Source: W0P28-013 sp963593685 (lineage in GTDB: Bacteria; Bacteroidota; Bacteroidia; Bacteroidales; Paludibacteraceae). Taken from it: a stretch of DNA of 17,454 nucleotides. The first letter of the stretch is position 1. Each line of letters begins with the position of its first letter. The DNA is taken from assembly GCA_963593685.1 (NCBI GenBank), contig CAVBBP010000048.1, positions 1 to 17,454 on the forward strand. Reading direction: 5' to 3'. A program made the translations under genes and the position numbers. Under the pieces are notes generated by a model. The model made no database searches. It was not told the DNA's origin and worked only from the letters and a program-made list of their open reading frames with translations. Of the stretch, positions 1-6,611 are shown piece by piece.

Positions 1-46
1 CCCATGCGTATGCCCGAGCCACCTGATAATATAACTGCTATATTCT

Positions 47-1066
47 TCATTTGTTCTGTTTTTCCAGTTGCTTGCGCTCGCGCACTATTTCATCTTGCAG
101 GGTTTGTACGGAGGGCAATTCTAACATATACTTGGAAACAAAAACTTGCTTGTGTTCTGCAAGGACAGAGTATTTGACTACCGCCTCGTTCTTTTCGGAG
201 CATAGTATCAAGCCCAATGTTGGATTGTCGTCGGAGTGCTTGTAGAGATCGTCGAACATACGGATGTAACTATCCATCTGCCCGACATCTTGGTGCGTGA
301 GTTTACCCAACTTGAGGTCTATCAGCACATGGCATTTGAGAATGGAGTGATAGAACACTAAGTCCACATAGAAATCTTCGTCCTCATAGCGCATAAGTTT
401 CTGCCGTGCCACAAAGCAGAACCCCTTGCCTAACTCCAATAGAAATGCTTGTAGATTGTCTATAAGTCCATGTTCTATTGTTGATTCGTGCAATGCAGGA
501 TAATCTTTAAGGTTAAGAAAGTCCAGCACATAAGGGTCATGTATGAAACATTGTGGTGTCAATGTCGCTATCTTTTCAATGGCTTCGGTACGCACAGAGT
601 TTTTGTCTGCGCTATTGAGCAAACGCTCGTAGTAAAGAACGGAAATCTGTCTGTCCAACTGCCGCGAAGACCAAGCCTGTTCCGCCGCTTCATTCATATA
701 CCATAGGCGCGCCTGTTCGTCTTGTACTCTGATTAGCAGGCGATAATGCGACCATGTCAATTCGCTACGCAGTGTGTAGCAATTTTGGAAACACAGGTAA
801 AATTGGCGCATATTGCGCAAGTTGGCGGTAGTAAATCCCTTCCCGAACTCTTCTGTCAGTTTAATGGATAGTTCCTCTAAAACAGCACTCCCATATTCGG
901 CACGCGCGTTGCCCTGTTGCTCATCTTCTACAATCAGCCTGCCGATATTCCAATAAGCGGTAACCATTGCAAAATTCACGGCTTTGTAGGCAGTTTGCCG
1001 CGCCGAAGCAAGTATTTCTCGAATACTTGCAAATAAAGAATTGTTTTGACTGGGTATCGTGTTCAT
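47..1066 (-). CDS. DUF1016/YhcG-type PD-(D/E)xK nuclease-fold protein
   Basis: The 339-residue protein has the two-part architecture of the DUF1016 (YhcG) family. An N-terminal helical domain at about residues 12-150 includes the typical AYWNIGRLI stretch near 37-45. A C-terminal PD-(D/E)xK nuclease-like domain covers about 175-315. Candidate active-site residues are E198 (STIEHG), D235 (FYVDLVF), D250 and K252 (IDLK) and Q263 (VGQMDSY), so the nuclease signature looks intact. Family members are stand-alone genes, often on accessory DNA or beside restriction-modification genes, but their biochemical role is poorly defined. No methylase or restriction subunit is visible here, although the window ends 46 bases downstream. 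The start at 1066 fits the family N-terminus. No convincing promoter or Shine-Dalgarno sequence is visible. The remnant of a second copy lies 47 bases upstream. Confidence 0.85.
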   Translation of the reverse strand: MNTIPSQNNSLFASIREILASARQTAYKAVNFAMVTAYWNIGRLIVEDEQQGNARAEYGSAVLEELSIKLTEEFGKGFTTANLRNMRQFYLCFQNCYTLRSELTWSHYRLLIRVQDEQARLWYMNEAAEQAWSSRQLDRQISVLYYERLLNSADKNSVRTEAIEKIATLTPQCFIHDPYVLDFLNLKDYPALHESTIEHGLIDNLQAFLLELGKGFCFVARQKLMRYEDEDFYVDLVFYHSILKCHVLIDLKLGKLTHQDVGQMDSYIRMFDDLYKHSDDNPTLGLILCSEKNEAVVKYSVLAEHKQVFVSKYMLELPSVQTLQDEIVRERKQLEKQNK

Positions 1067-1112
1067 AAATCTTCTTTGTAGGTTATTTTGCGGTTCCAGT
1101 TGTCGGCAAATA

Positions 1113-1166
1113 CTATTGTTTCGTTCTATTTTCCAGTCGTTTGCGCTCGCGCACTACACTACCCTC
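1113..1166 (-). pseudogene. Remnant of the 3' end of a second DUF1016 gene
   Basis: Read on the minus strand, this stretch gives EGSVVRERKRLENRTKQ and then a TAG stop. That matches the C-terminus of the neighbouring DUF1016 protein (DEIVRERKQLEKQNK, then stop). Sixteen bases, TTGCGCTCGCGCACTA, are identical between 72-87 and 1141-1156. An in-frame stop directly precedes the remnant, and no further DUF1016-like coding sequence is seen to its right. It is therefore a short leftover of a deleted or recombined paralogue rather than a gene. Confidence 0.7.
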
Positions 1167-1224
1167 TCATAGATTGTTTTTTGTTTCGCAAAAGTCATTG
1201 TCTTGGCAGTAGCCCCCTTTCCCG

Positions 1225-1244
1225 TTTCCCCCGAAGGGGGGAAA
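1225..1244. repeat. C/G-rich inverted repeat
   Basis: TTTCCCCC at 1225-1232 pairs with GGGGGAAA at 1237-1244 across a four-base loop. A further CCCCCTTTCCC block lies just upstream. It sits among other small repeats, not at the end of a gene with a T-tract, so it looks like a dispersed palindromic element and not a terminator. Confidence 0.5.
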
Positions 1245-1346
1245 GCCTTCGTTTAATTAAGAGTTATGAATTTAGAATTATGAATTGTTTGACGCCTCCA
1301 AAAATTAATTAAATAATTGGAAATTAGATAATTTGGGAATCGAAAT

Positions 1347-1408
1347 CACTTCTCACTTCTAACTCCTAACTAAAAAATTCCTCACTCCTAATTCCTCACT
1401 CCTCACTA
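1347..1408. repeat. Pyrimidine-rich dispersed repeat (copy A)
   Basis: The segment is built from variants of CTCACTCCTAATTCCT and CTTCTAACTCCTAACT. It shares the CTCACTCCTAATTCCT unit with the copy at 4425-4482. Its right edge abuts the stop codon of phoH. Confidence 0.65.
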
Positions 1409-2728
1409 TCAAAGCAACTGGCTTGCGATTTCGGAGAGTTCGCTGCGCTCGCCTTTCACCAGATTGACATGCGCAAAAAGGTCTTGCCCTTTCATGCGGT
1501 CGATCATATAGACAAGGCCGTTCGATTGCATATCGAGGTAGGGCGAATCGATTTGGTACACATCGCCTGTGAATACAATTTTCGTGTTTTCGCCAGCGCG
1601 CGTGATGATGGTTTTGATTTCGTGCGGCGTAAGGTTTTGCGCCTCATCGACAATGAAATAGGTGTCGCTCAGGCTGCGACCGCGAATGAACGCCAGCGCC
1701 TCGATGACGAGTTGGTTGTTTTTTTGCATCTCTTCCAGAATGCGAATCTCTTTGCCTTGATACGAAAAAATGCTTTTTATCACATTCAGATTGTCGAAAA
1801 GCGGCTGCATATAGGGCGCAACTTTTTCTTGCGCATCGCCGGGCAGCGCGCCGAGGTCGCGGTTCGACATGGCAACAATCGGGCGTGCCAGCAAAATCTG
1901 TTTGAAATCGTCGTGCTGTTGCAGGGCGGCAGCCAGTGCCAACAGCGTTTTGCCAGTGCCAGCGCGTCCCGTTAGCGCCATCAGTTTTACACGATTGTCG
2001 AGCAGCAGATTCAGCGCAAACGCCTGTTCGGCATTGCGTGGCTCGATGCCGAAAGCGCGCGTCTTGTTCACGCGTTGCACCACGCCGTCGAACGGATTGT
2101 AGCGTGCCAACGCCGTTGCACGGTCGCTTTTCAGCACAAAGCACTCGTTGGGCTCGATGTCCGATTTGAACGGAAACTCCTCGATATCAACGCCATTGTT
2201 CGACTCGTAGAGGCGGTCGATTAGTTCGGGTTCAATCTCGTCGAAAGTGGGGTGTTCGGCGTTGAAAATGTCGATATTCAGCACTTTGTCGGTGATGTAA
2301 TCTTCGGCCAAAATGCCGAGTGCACGGGCTTTGACGCGCACATTGATATCTTTGCTGACGAGAATCGTCTTGATGTCGGGATACTGCCGCGCCACTTCGA
2401 GCGTTGTGCCGATAATGTAGTGGTCGGGCGTGCGCTCGGTGAATGCGTCGGCCAGTTCGGTGGGAAAGTAGTTTTTCGGCACAATGAAGAGCCGTCCGCG
2501 CCCTTCGCCCATGCTGGCACCATCGACCGAGAGCATGTCGTCGGTCAGTTCGTCGAGTTCGCGCGCAAATTGCCTGGCGTTGAAATTGAGTTGCTCGTTG
2601 CCCTTTTTGAAGTGGTCGAGTTCTTCGAGTACGACCATCGGAATGAAAATGTCGTTCTCCTGAAAATGGTCCAGACACTTGTAGTCGTGCAGAATGACAT
2701 TGGTGTCCAATACGAAATTCTTTTTCAT
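1409..2728 (-). CDS. PhoH-like protein: PIN domain plus P-loop ATPase
   Basis: The 439-residue protein combines an N-terminal PIN ribonuclease-like domain with a C-terminal PhoH ATPase domain, the arrangement known from PhoH2/YlaK-type proteins. The PIN domain covers about residues 4-150, with D8 in VLDTNVILHD, E35/E36 and D127 as likely metal ligands. The ATPase domain covers about 225-439, with Walker A GRAGTGKT at 254-261, Walker B FIVDEAQN at 358-365 and FTGD at 386-389. PIN-PhoH proteins in other bacteria have been linked to ATP-dependent RNA unwinding and cleavage; that role here is inference. The frame stays open upstream to 3001, but that extension would run into the flippase gene. 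MKKNFVLDTN is a standard PIN start, and a -7-like box lies 24 bases before the ATG at 2728. The stop codon directly touches a dispersed repeat. Confidence 0.9.
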   Translation of the reverse strand: MKKNFVLDTNVILHDYKCLDHFQENDIFIPMVVLEELDHFKKGNEQLNFNARQFARELDELTDDMLSVDGASMGEGRGRLFIVPKNYFPTELADAFTERTPDHYIIGTTLEVARQYPDIKTILVSKDINVRVKARALGILAEDYITDKVLNIDIFNAEHPTFDEIEPELIDRLYESNNGVDIEEFPFKSDIEPNECFVLKSDRATALARYNPFDGVVQRVNKTRAFGIEPRNAEQAFALNLLLDNRVKLMALTGRAGTGKTLLALAAALQQHDDFKQILLARPIVAMSNRDLGALPGDAQEKVAPYMQPLFDNLNVIKSIFSYQGKEIRILEEMQKNNQLVIEALAFIRGRSLSDTYFIVDEAQNLTPHEIKTIITRAGENTKIVFTGDVYQIDSPYLDMQSNGLVYMIDRMKGQDLFAHVNLVKGERSELSEIASQLL

Positions 2729-2751
2729 GGTAAATGAAGATTTTGCAAAAG

Positions 2752-2759
2752 CAAAGTTA
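2752..2759 (-). promoter_or_regulatory. Possible phoH promoter, -7 element only
   Basis: On the minus strand this reads TAACTTTG, a full match to the Bacteroidetes -7 consensus TAnnTTTG, followed by C. It lies 24 bases upstream of the phoH ATG. No TTTG is found at the expected 19-21 base spacing, so the upstream half is weak or absent. Confidence 0.4.
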
Positions 2760-2811
2760 GCGAAAAAGCCAAAATGGTGTACGCTTTTGAACAAAAAAAT
2801 GGTCGGAGGCA

Positions 2812-4338
2812 CTATTTTTTTGCGACATTGCAGCGCACGGCGCACAGTTTGATAAGGTTTTTGACCTCCGCCGACACATTCCAACGATAGACCGCCCACA
2901 CGCCGATGCCAACCAGCAGGCAGGTGCGCACCACGGCTTCGGCGCATTGCAGCCACAGATTTCGACTGTCGAGCGCCATCTGTTCGACACCAAAACGGCA
3001 AAGGGCGTTCAGCGCAAACAGCACCGCAAATATGGCCACGACTTTCAGTTGCATGCGCGAAAATGGCGATGTTTTGACCTTGTTACGCACCAACCCAAGC
3101 AGCGCCATGTAGTACAAAAGGCAGGCCAGCAGCGTGGCCACGGCTGCGCCATTGATGCCCCAAATTGGCACAAGAGCGTTGTTCAGCGCAATAATCAACG
3201 CTGTCTGAAAAAATGCGAAAATCAGCGAAAAGTAGTAGTAGCGCGAATAACTCAACACCGATATGCCGACGCTCAAAGTGGAGTTCAGCAGTTTCGACAG
3301 CCCCAAAACAAGCACCACCCATTTGGCGGCTGCATACTGTTCGCCGTTTGGTAACAGCCTGAAAAAGAGGTCGATATTCGTCCAAATGACGAAAAACAGG
3401 AACGAACCCGCCAGCAGTTGGTGCAGCGACACTTTTTGGCACAGTTCGTTGGCGGCGGCAATGTCCGTCTCTTTGATGGTCTGCGAAAGTTGCGGCTGCG
3501 CAATGGCACCCAGCGAGCGGTACGGAATTTCGATGACGGCGGCAATGTAGGTGGCAATGGCAAACACGCCCGTAAAGGCCAAACCCTGTTGCGCGCTGAT
3601 GAAAAAAGTACTCACCGTGGGCGTGATGGCCGAGGCAAAAGCAGTTGCCATTAGAAATAGTGTGTAGCGCAGATAGTCGTTGCGCAGCGACTTGCTGATA
3701 TGTTTCAGGTCGGGCTTCAGCGAAATGTGTTTCAGCGAAAACAGGTAGATGGCGTTCACCAGCGTGGCGATGCCGTAGATGCCGCAGAAGCACGCCACAA
3801 ATCCTTTGAGCGACAGCACTCCGAAGGCGTAGAGCAGATAGTCGGCCAAGGCGAGCAGGCGCACAATCACCTCGCGCGACAGTTTCGGCACAACGATACG
3901 CATCAACACATTGGCATTGCTCTCGAAAATGGACATATAGAGCATGAAAAACGCCAGCGGAAGCACCGCATAGTAGTAGTCGATAAAGAGCGGCGATTTT
4001 TCGGCAAAAGCCGCTTCTATCGGGGCGCGCAGAGCGATGTAGAGCAAGGCGAACAGCGCAAATCCAACCAACGGCACAACCAGCGTCCAGAAAAATAGAC
4101 CGTGGTCGCCGCTTGCCTTGTCCCGAAAATAGGGATAGTAGCGCATCGTCGACGAGCAGGTGCCAAGTTGCGACAGCGCGGCCAACAGCGTCGCACTGTC
4201 GATTAAAACGCGCGTCAAACCAATCTCTTCGGCGGTCAGAAAGCGCGTCAGCACAAAAAATGTGGTAACGAACCCAATCGCCACTCCCACATAATTCACT
4301 ATCGTGCCTTTGATGCTCTGTCTGATGATAACGCCCAT
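2812..4338 (-). CDS. Polysaccharide/O-antigen flippase (Wzx-like, MOP superfamily)
   Basis: The 508-residue protein is very hydrophobic, with roughly 12-14 predicted membrane segments from about residue 10 to 490. It has the N-terminal pattern of polysaccharide biosynthesis transporters (RQSIKGTIVNYVGVAIGFVTTFFVLTRFLTAEEIGLTR in pieces: a short basic N-terminus, a first helix, then the conserved L-x-x-EEIG-x-x-R motif near residues 30-43). Proteins of this family move undecaprenyl-linked oligosaccharides across the inner membrane. The position fits a role in surface polysaccharide assembly, because rfbB, an export lipoprotein and a Wzz-type protein lie within a few kilobases on the other strand. 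The substrate cannot be told from sequence. A MurJ-like or teichuronic-type transporter is less likely given its length and motif. The start at 4338 gives a normal family N-terminus. Confidence 0.82.
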   Translation of the reverse strand: MGVIIRQSIKGTIVNYVGVAIGFVTTFFVLTRFLTAEEIGLTRVLIDSATLLAALSQLGTCSSTMRYYPYFRDKASGDHGLFFWTLVVPLVGFALFALLYIALRAPIEAAFAEKSPLFIDYYYAVLPLAFFMLYMSIFESNANVLMRIVVPKLSREVIVRLLALADYLLYAFGVLSLKGFVACFCGIYGIATLVNAIYLFSLKHISLKPDLKHISKSLRNDYLRYTLFLMATAFASAITPTVSTFFISAQQGLAFTGVFAIATYIAAVIEIPYRSLGAIAQPQLSQTIKETDIAAANELCQKVSLHQLLAGSFLFFVIWTNIDLFFRLLPNGEQYAAAKWVVLVLGLSKLLNSTLSVGISVLSYSRYYYFSLIFAFFQTALIIALNNALVPIWGINGAAVATLLACLLYYMALLGLVRNKVKTSPFSRMQLKVVAIFAVLFALNALCRFGVEQMALDSRNLWLQCAEAVVRTCLLVGIGVWAVYRWNVSAEVKNLIKLCAVRCNVAKK

Positions 4339-4385
4339 AGTTTCAGGATGTCAGAATTTCAAATTAGACTATTAGAAACATAGAA

Positions 4386-4409
4386 ACAAAAATTGCGGCA
4401 GCAATTTTG
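4386..4409 (-). terminator. Possible terminator between trxB and the flippase gene
   Basis: AAAATTGC at 4389-4396 and GCAATTTT at 4401-4408 form an 8-bp stem with a GGCA loop. Read on the minus strand, downstream of trxB, the stem runs into a T-rich tract (TTTTTGTTT). The stem is AT-rich and would be weak, and the hairpin is embedded in repeat-like sequence. Confidence 0.4.
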
Positions 4410-4424
4410 AGAAACTAGAAACTA

Positions 4425-4482
4425 CTTTCCACTTTATACACTTTTCACTTTACACACTTTCTCACTCCTAATTCCTAACTCT
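4425..4482. repeat. Pyrimidine-rich dispersed repeat (copy B) overlapping the trxB 3' end
   Basis: CTTTCCACTTTATACAC and TTTTCACTTTACACACTTTC blocks are shared, almost base for base, with 5752-5788 and more loosely with 15565-15601. The right part, CTCACTCCTAATTCCTAACT, is shared with copy A. Positions 4434-4482 are also the last codons of trxB. Confidence 0.75.
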
Positions 4483-5417
4483 TGCAAGTATTTTTCTGCT
4501 TCGAGGGCGGCTTTGCAACCGCTGCCAGCAGCGACTACGGCTTGGCGGTAGATGGGGTCGGCCACATCGCCAGCAGCAAAAACGCCTGGCACATTCGTTC
4601 GTGGCGTGCCAGCGGGGCAAGTTTTGATGTAGCCCGCCTCGTCGGTATCGACAAAGGGGGCGAAAATCTCCGAATTTGGGTGATGCCCGATAGCAAGGAA
4701 GAATCCGTCGATTTTTATCTCCACAATTTTTTCGTCGGGCTGCCCTTTGCGCCACACAAGGCGCGCCCCTTCCACGCCGTCGGTGCCGAGCAAACCGAGC
4801 GTGTTATGTTCGAACAGCACCTCGATGTTGGGCGTGTTCAGCACGCGTTCTTGCATAATTTTCGAGGCGCGGAGAAACGGTTTGCGCACGATAAGATAAA
4901 CTTTTTCGCACAATCCCGCCAGATAGATGGCCTCTTCGCACGCGGTATCGCCGCCGCCCACCACCGCCACGCGTTTTTTGCGGTAGAAAAATCCGTCGCA
5001 GGTGGCGCACGCCGAAACGCCCTTGCCAGCGAAACGCTTCTCGTCGTCAATGCCCAGGTATTTGGCCGATGCGCCCGTGGCAATAATCACGGTGTCGGCT
5101 TCGATAGTCGTTTCGCCATCGACGACAACCTTGCGCGGCTGCGCCGAAAAATCGACCGAAGTAACCGCTCCAAAACGGATATCTGCGCCAAATCGTTCGG
5201 CTTGTGCGCGAAAATCGGCCATCATCATGTTGGCATCGGTGCCGTTGGGGTAGCCCGGAAAATTTTCCACCTCGGTGGTTTGTGTCAGTTGGCCGCCGGG
5301 CTGCATTCCTTCGTACAGTACGGGCGACAGATTGGCGCGGCTGGCGTAGATGGCTGCTGTGTAACCCGCTGGACCAGAGCCAATTATCAAGCATTTTACA
5401 TATTCGTTCATACGCAT
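4434..5417 (-). CDS. trxB: Thioredoxin reductase
   Basis: This FAD- and NADPH-dependent cytoplasmic enzyme reduces thioredoxin. In the 327-residue protein the FAD-binding GSGPAG motif is at 13-18, the redox-active pair is C137 and C140 in CATCDGFF, and the NADPH-binding GGGDTA motif is at 154-159. The C-terminal FAD motif GVFAAGDVAD follows near residue 280. All are intact, so it should be active. The last 14 or so residues (ELGIRSEKVCKVKSV) and the stop codon lie in a dispersed repeat, so the native tail has been replaced. An alternative start at 5411 would drop two residues. A promoter at 5428-5458 ends about 10 bases before the ATG at 5417, implying a very short leader. The gene is transcribed divergently from ffs. 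Confidence 0.95.
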   Translation of the reverse strand: MRMNEYVKCLIIGSGPAGYTAAIYASRANLSPVLYEGMQPGGQLTQTTEVENFPGYPNGTDANMMMADFRAQAERFGADIRFGAVTSVDFSAQPRKVVVDGETTIEADTVIIATGASAKYLGIDDEKRFAGKGVSACATCDGFFYRKKRVAVVGGGDTACEEAIYLAGLCEKVYLIVRKPFLRASKIMQERVLNTPNIEVLFEHNTLGLLGTDGVEGARLVWRKGQPDEKIVEIKIDGFFLAIGHHPNSEIFAPFVDTDEAGYIKTCPAGTPRTNVPGVFAAGDVADPIYRQAVVAAGSGCKAALEAEKYLQELGIRSEKVCKVKSV

Positions 5418-5427
5418 AATTTTTCTG

Positions 5428-5458
5428 CAAATTTAGGCATTTTCTCCGACAATTCAAG
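5428..5458 (-). promoter_or_regulatory. trxB promoter
   Basis: On the minus strand the -7 element TAAATTTG lies at 5435-5428. A -33 element CTTG, one base off the TTTG consensus, lies at 5458-5455. They are separated by 19 bases, the standard Bacteroidetes spacing. Transcription should begin around 5421-5424, only a few bases before the start codon. Confidence 0.7.
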
Positions 5459-5507
5459 CGTGTGGCAGTTTGTGTGGCGTTGCGCGCAAAAAAAATGTCT
5501 GAAAAAT

Positions 5508-5538
5508 TTTGTCGGGTCATTTTTTTGCACTACCTTTG
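5508..5538 (+). promoter_or_regulatory. ffs (SRP RNA) promoter
   Basis: TTTG at 5508-5511 and TACCTTTG at 5531-5538 are separated by exactly 19 bases, a full match to the Bacteroidetes housekeeping promoter. Transcription would start around 5542-5545, exactly where the SRP RNA's terminal helix begins. Confidence 0.85.
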
Positions 5539-5542
5539 CAGT

Positions 5543-5640
5543 GGGTAAGTCCTATACGACCAGCTCCCTTTGAATTCCCCCAGGGCTTGACCGCAGCAAG
5601 GGTAGGAGGTTGTAGCGGTGCGATATAGATCGCTTACCTA
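5543..5640 (+). ncRNA. ffs: 4.5S / small SRP RNA
   Basis: This is the RNA component of the signal recognition particle, which pairs with Ffh to target membrane proteins. The conserved domain is visible: CCC (5579-5581), AGG (5582-5584), a short stem-loop at 5585-5594, AGCA (5595-5598) and GGG (5600-5602). This is the CAGG...AGCA asymmetric loop that binds Ffh. The apical loop contains UGAC, the URRC class and not the common GGAA. The long hairpin closes with CTCC/GGAG (5564-5567/5605-5608), CTATA/TATAG (5552-5556/5624-5628) and GGTAAG/CTTACC (5544-5549/5633-5638). A run of seven T follows at 5641-5647, acting as the termination tract. The exact ends are estimated from the promoter and the terminal helix. 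No protein-coding frame fits here. Confidence 0.85.
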
Positions 5641-5654
5641 TTTTTTTGTGCCAA

Positions 5655-5688
5655 AAATTTCAGATTCCAAATTTCAGATTTCAAATTA
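5655..5688. repeat. 14-bp direct repeat
   Basis: AAATTTCAGATTCC (5655-5668) is followed by AAATTTCAGATTTC (5669-5682) and a partial third unit. A related fragment, TTTCAAATTA, occurs upstream of the flippase gene near 4357-4366. Confidence 0.6.
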
Positions 5689-5722
5689 AATGGATTAACC
5701 AAATCTGCAAATCCACAGAAAC

Positions 5723-5741
5723 GGACGCACTCGGTGCGTCC
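5723..5741. repeat. Inverted repeat GGACGCAC-TCG-GTGCGTCC
   Basis: This is a perfect 8-bp stem (5723-5730 with 5734-5741) around a three-base loop, followed by CTACTTTTT. It could weakly terminate read-through from ffs, but it sits inside a patch of other small repeats and is more likely one of them. Confidence 0.55.
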
Positions 5742-5751
5742 CTACTTTTTA

Positions 5752-5801
5752 CTTTCCACTTTATAGACTTTTCACTTTACACACTTTCACACTTTCGCAC
5801 T
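5752..5801. repeat. Pyrimidine-rich dispersed repeat (copy C)
   Basis: Over about 37 bases it differs from the copy at 4425-4461 by one internal base (G for C in the ACTTTATACAC block), then diverges into CACACTTTCGCAC. It lies immediately upstream of the YgjP-type peptidase gene and occupies its -33 region. Confidence 0.75.
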
Positions 5802-5809
5802 AATTTTCG

Positions 5810-5817
5810 TACCTTTG
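5810..5817 (+). promoter_or_regulatory. Candidate -7 element for the YgjP-type gene
   Basis: TACCTTTG followed by C matches the Bacteroidetes -7 consensus fully. No TTTG is present at 19-21 bases upstream, only TTTC at 21, because that space is filled by a repeat. Transcription would start within a few bases of the GTG at 5822. Confidence 0.5.
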
Positions 5818-5821
5818 CAGG

Positions 5822-6535
5822 GTGAAACAGTTTGTACAGCACCCCGACATCGGTCTTATCGAATTTTGTACGCGACGCAATGCGCGCGGCGTCAGTTACA
5901 GCGTGTCGGCGGAGTGTGTGCGCATTACGGCTCACCCGAGGTTGGCGGCGTGCGTTTTTCCGCTTTCGGACGAGCGGGTGGCGTGGATTTTGGCAGCGCG
6001 CCAAAAGATGACTCAAAAAACACCGCCAAAACTCCGTTTCACGCCCGAAACACGCCTCGAAACCAACCGCTTCGTGGTGCGATTGCAGCAAAAAACGGAC
6101 ATCAAAGCACTGTTCGTTGCCGAACGCACCAACGATGAAATTATCGTCTATTACCGCACCACCGACGACCTAAATAGCGACAGCAATCAACTGAAAATCA
6201 AGCGTTTAATCGAGCATTTCCTAAAAATCGAGGCAGAAAAAATACTACCCAACCGTCTGCACGCATTGGCGCAAAAATATGGCTTTCGCTATACGCAAGT
6301 GCGCATCAACAGCGCAAAAACACGCTGGGGCAGTTGCTCGACACGAAAGCACATCAACTTGAGCCACAGCCTGATGCTCCTGCCCGACGAACTCATCGAT
6401 TTGGTGCTGGTACACGAACTCTGCCACACGCGCGAAATGAATCACGGGCCGCGGTTCGTGCAGTTGATGCGCTCCATTTTCCCAAATTACGACGCACTCG
6501 ACGCTGCGCTGCGGAAGCGGCACACATGGCGTTGA
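5822..6535 (+). CDS. YgjP-type (DUF45) zinc metallopeptidase
   Basis: The 237-residue protein belongs to the YgjP/DUF45 family of predicted zinc-dependent peptidases related to SprT-like and M48 enzymes. The zinc site is HELCH at 198-202 with a third histidine, H208, in the NHGPRF motif. The conserved RWGSC element is at 168-172, and the length is normal for the family. No signal peptide is visible, so it is probably cytoplasmic; the substrate is unknown. The start is a GTG. No in-frame ATG occurs until residue 63, far inside the family's conserved region, so the GTG is the best choice. With a -7 box ending five bases upstream, the mRNA would be leaderless or nearly so. It ends 76 bases before rfbB, which has its own promoter. 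Confidence 0.88.
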   Translation: MKQFVQHPDIGLIEFCTRRNARGVSYSVSAECVRITAHPRLAACVFPLSDERVAWILAARQKMTQKTPPKLRFTPETRLETNRFVVRLQQKTDIKALFVAERTNDEIIVYYRTTDDLNSDSNQLKIKRLIEHFLKIEAEKILPNRLHALAQKYGFRYTQVRINSAKTRWGSCSTRKHINLSHSLMLLPDELIDLVLVHELCHTREMNHGPRFVQLMRSIFPNYDALDAALRKRHTWR

Positions 6536-6543
6536 AATCGCAT

Positions 6544-6574
6544 TTTGAAAATTGCGAAAAATAGCGTATCTTTG
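6544..6574 (+). promoter_or_regulatory. rfbB promoter
   Basis: TTTG at 6544-6547 and TATCTTTG at 6567-6574 are separated by exactly 19 bases. The predicted start of transcription, near 6578-6582, lies downstream of an in-frame upstream ATG at 6552 and so supports the rfbB start at 6612. Confidence 0.85.
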
Positions 6575-6611
6575 CCGACTGATATTCGACCCAAAATCTA
6601 CATCGAAGAAA

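Larger units (their letters stand above)
1067..1408. other. Non-coding spacer with gene remnant, hairpin and repeats
   Basis: This 342-base spacer lies between the DUF1016 gene and the 3' end of phoH, both on the minus strand. It holds the DUF1016 remnant (1113-1166), a C/G-rich hairpin (1225-1244), AT-rich TTATGAATT-type repeats near 1263-1285, and a pyrimidine-rich repeat running up to the phoH stop codon. A small plus-strand reading frame crosses it but resembles no protein and has no promoter, so I do not call it. Confidence 0.6.

Noticed and set aside
1088..1312. Small plus-strand frame in the spacer near the DUF1016 gene
   Set aside because: It runs antisense through the DUF1016 remnant, a palindrome and AT-rich repeats, with no promoter and no recognisable protein features.
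2729..3001. N-terminal extension of the PhoH-like protein
   Set aside because: It overlaps the 3' end of the flippase gene in another frame and lies ahead of the phoH -7 box. The PIN domain starts normally at 2728.
4482..5573. 363-codon plus-strand frame opposite trxB
   Set aside because: It is antisense to an intact trxB and runs through the trxB and ffs promoters into the SRP RNA gene.
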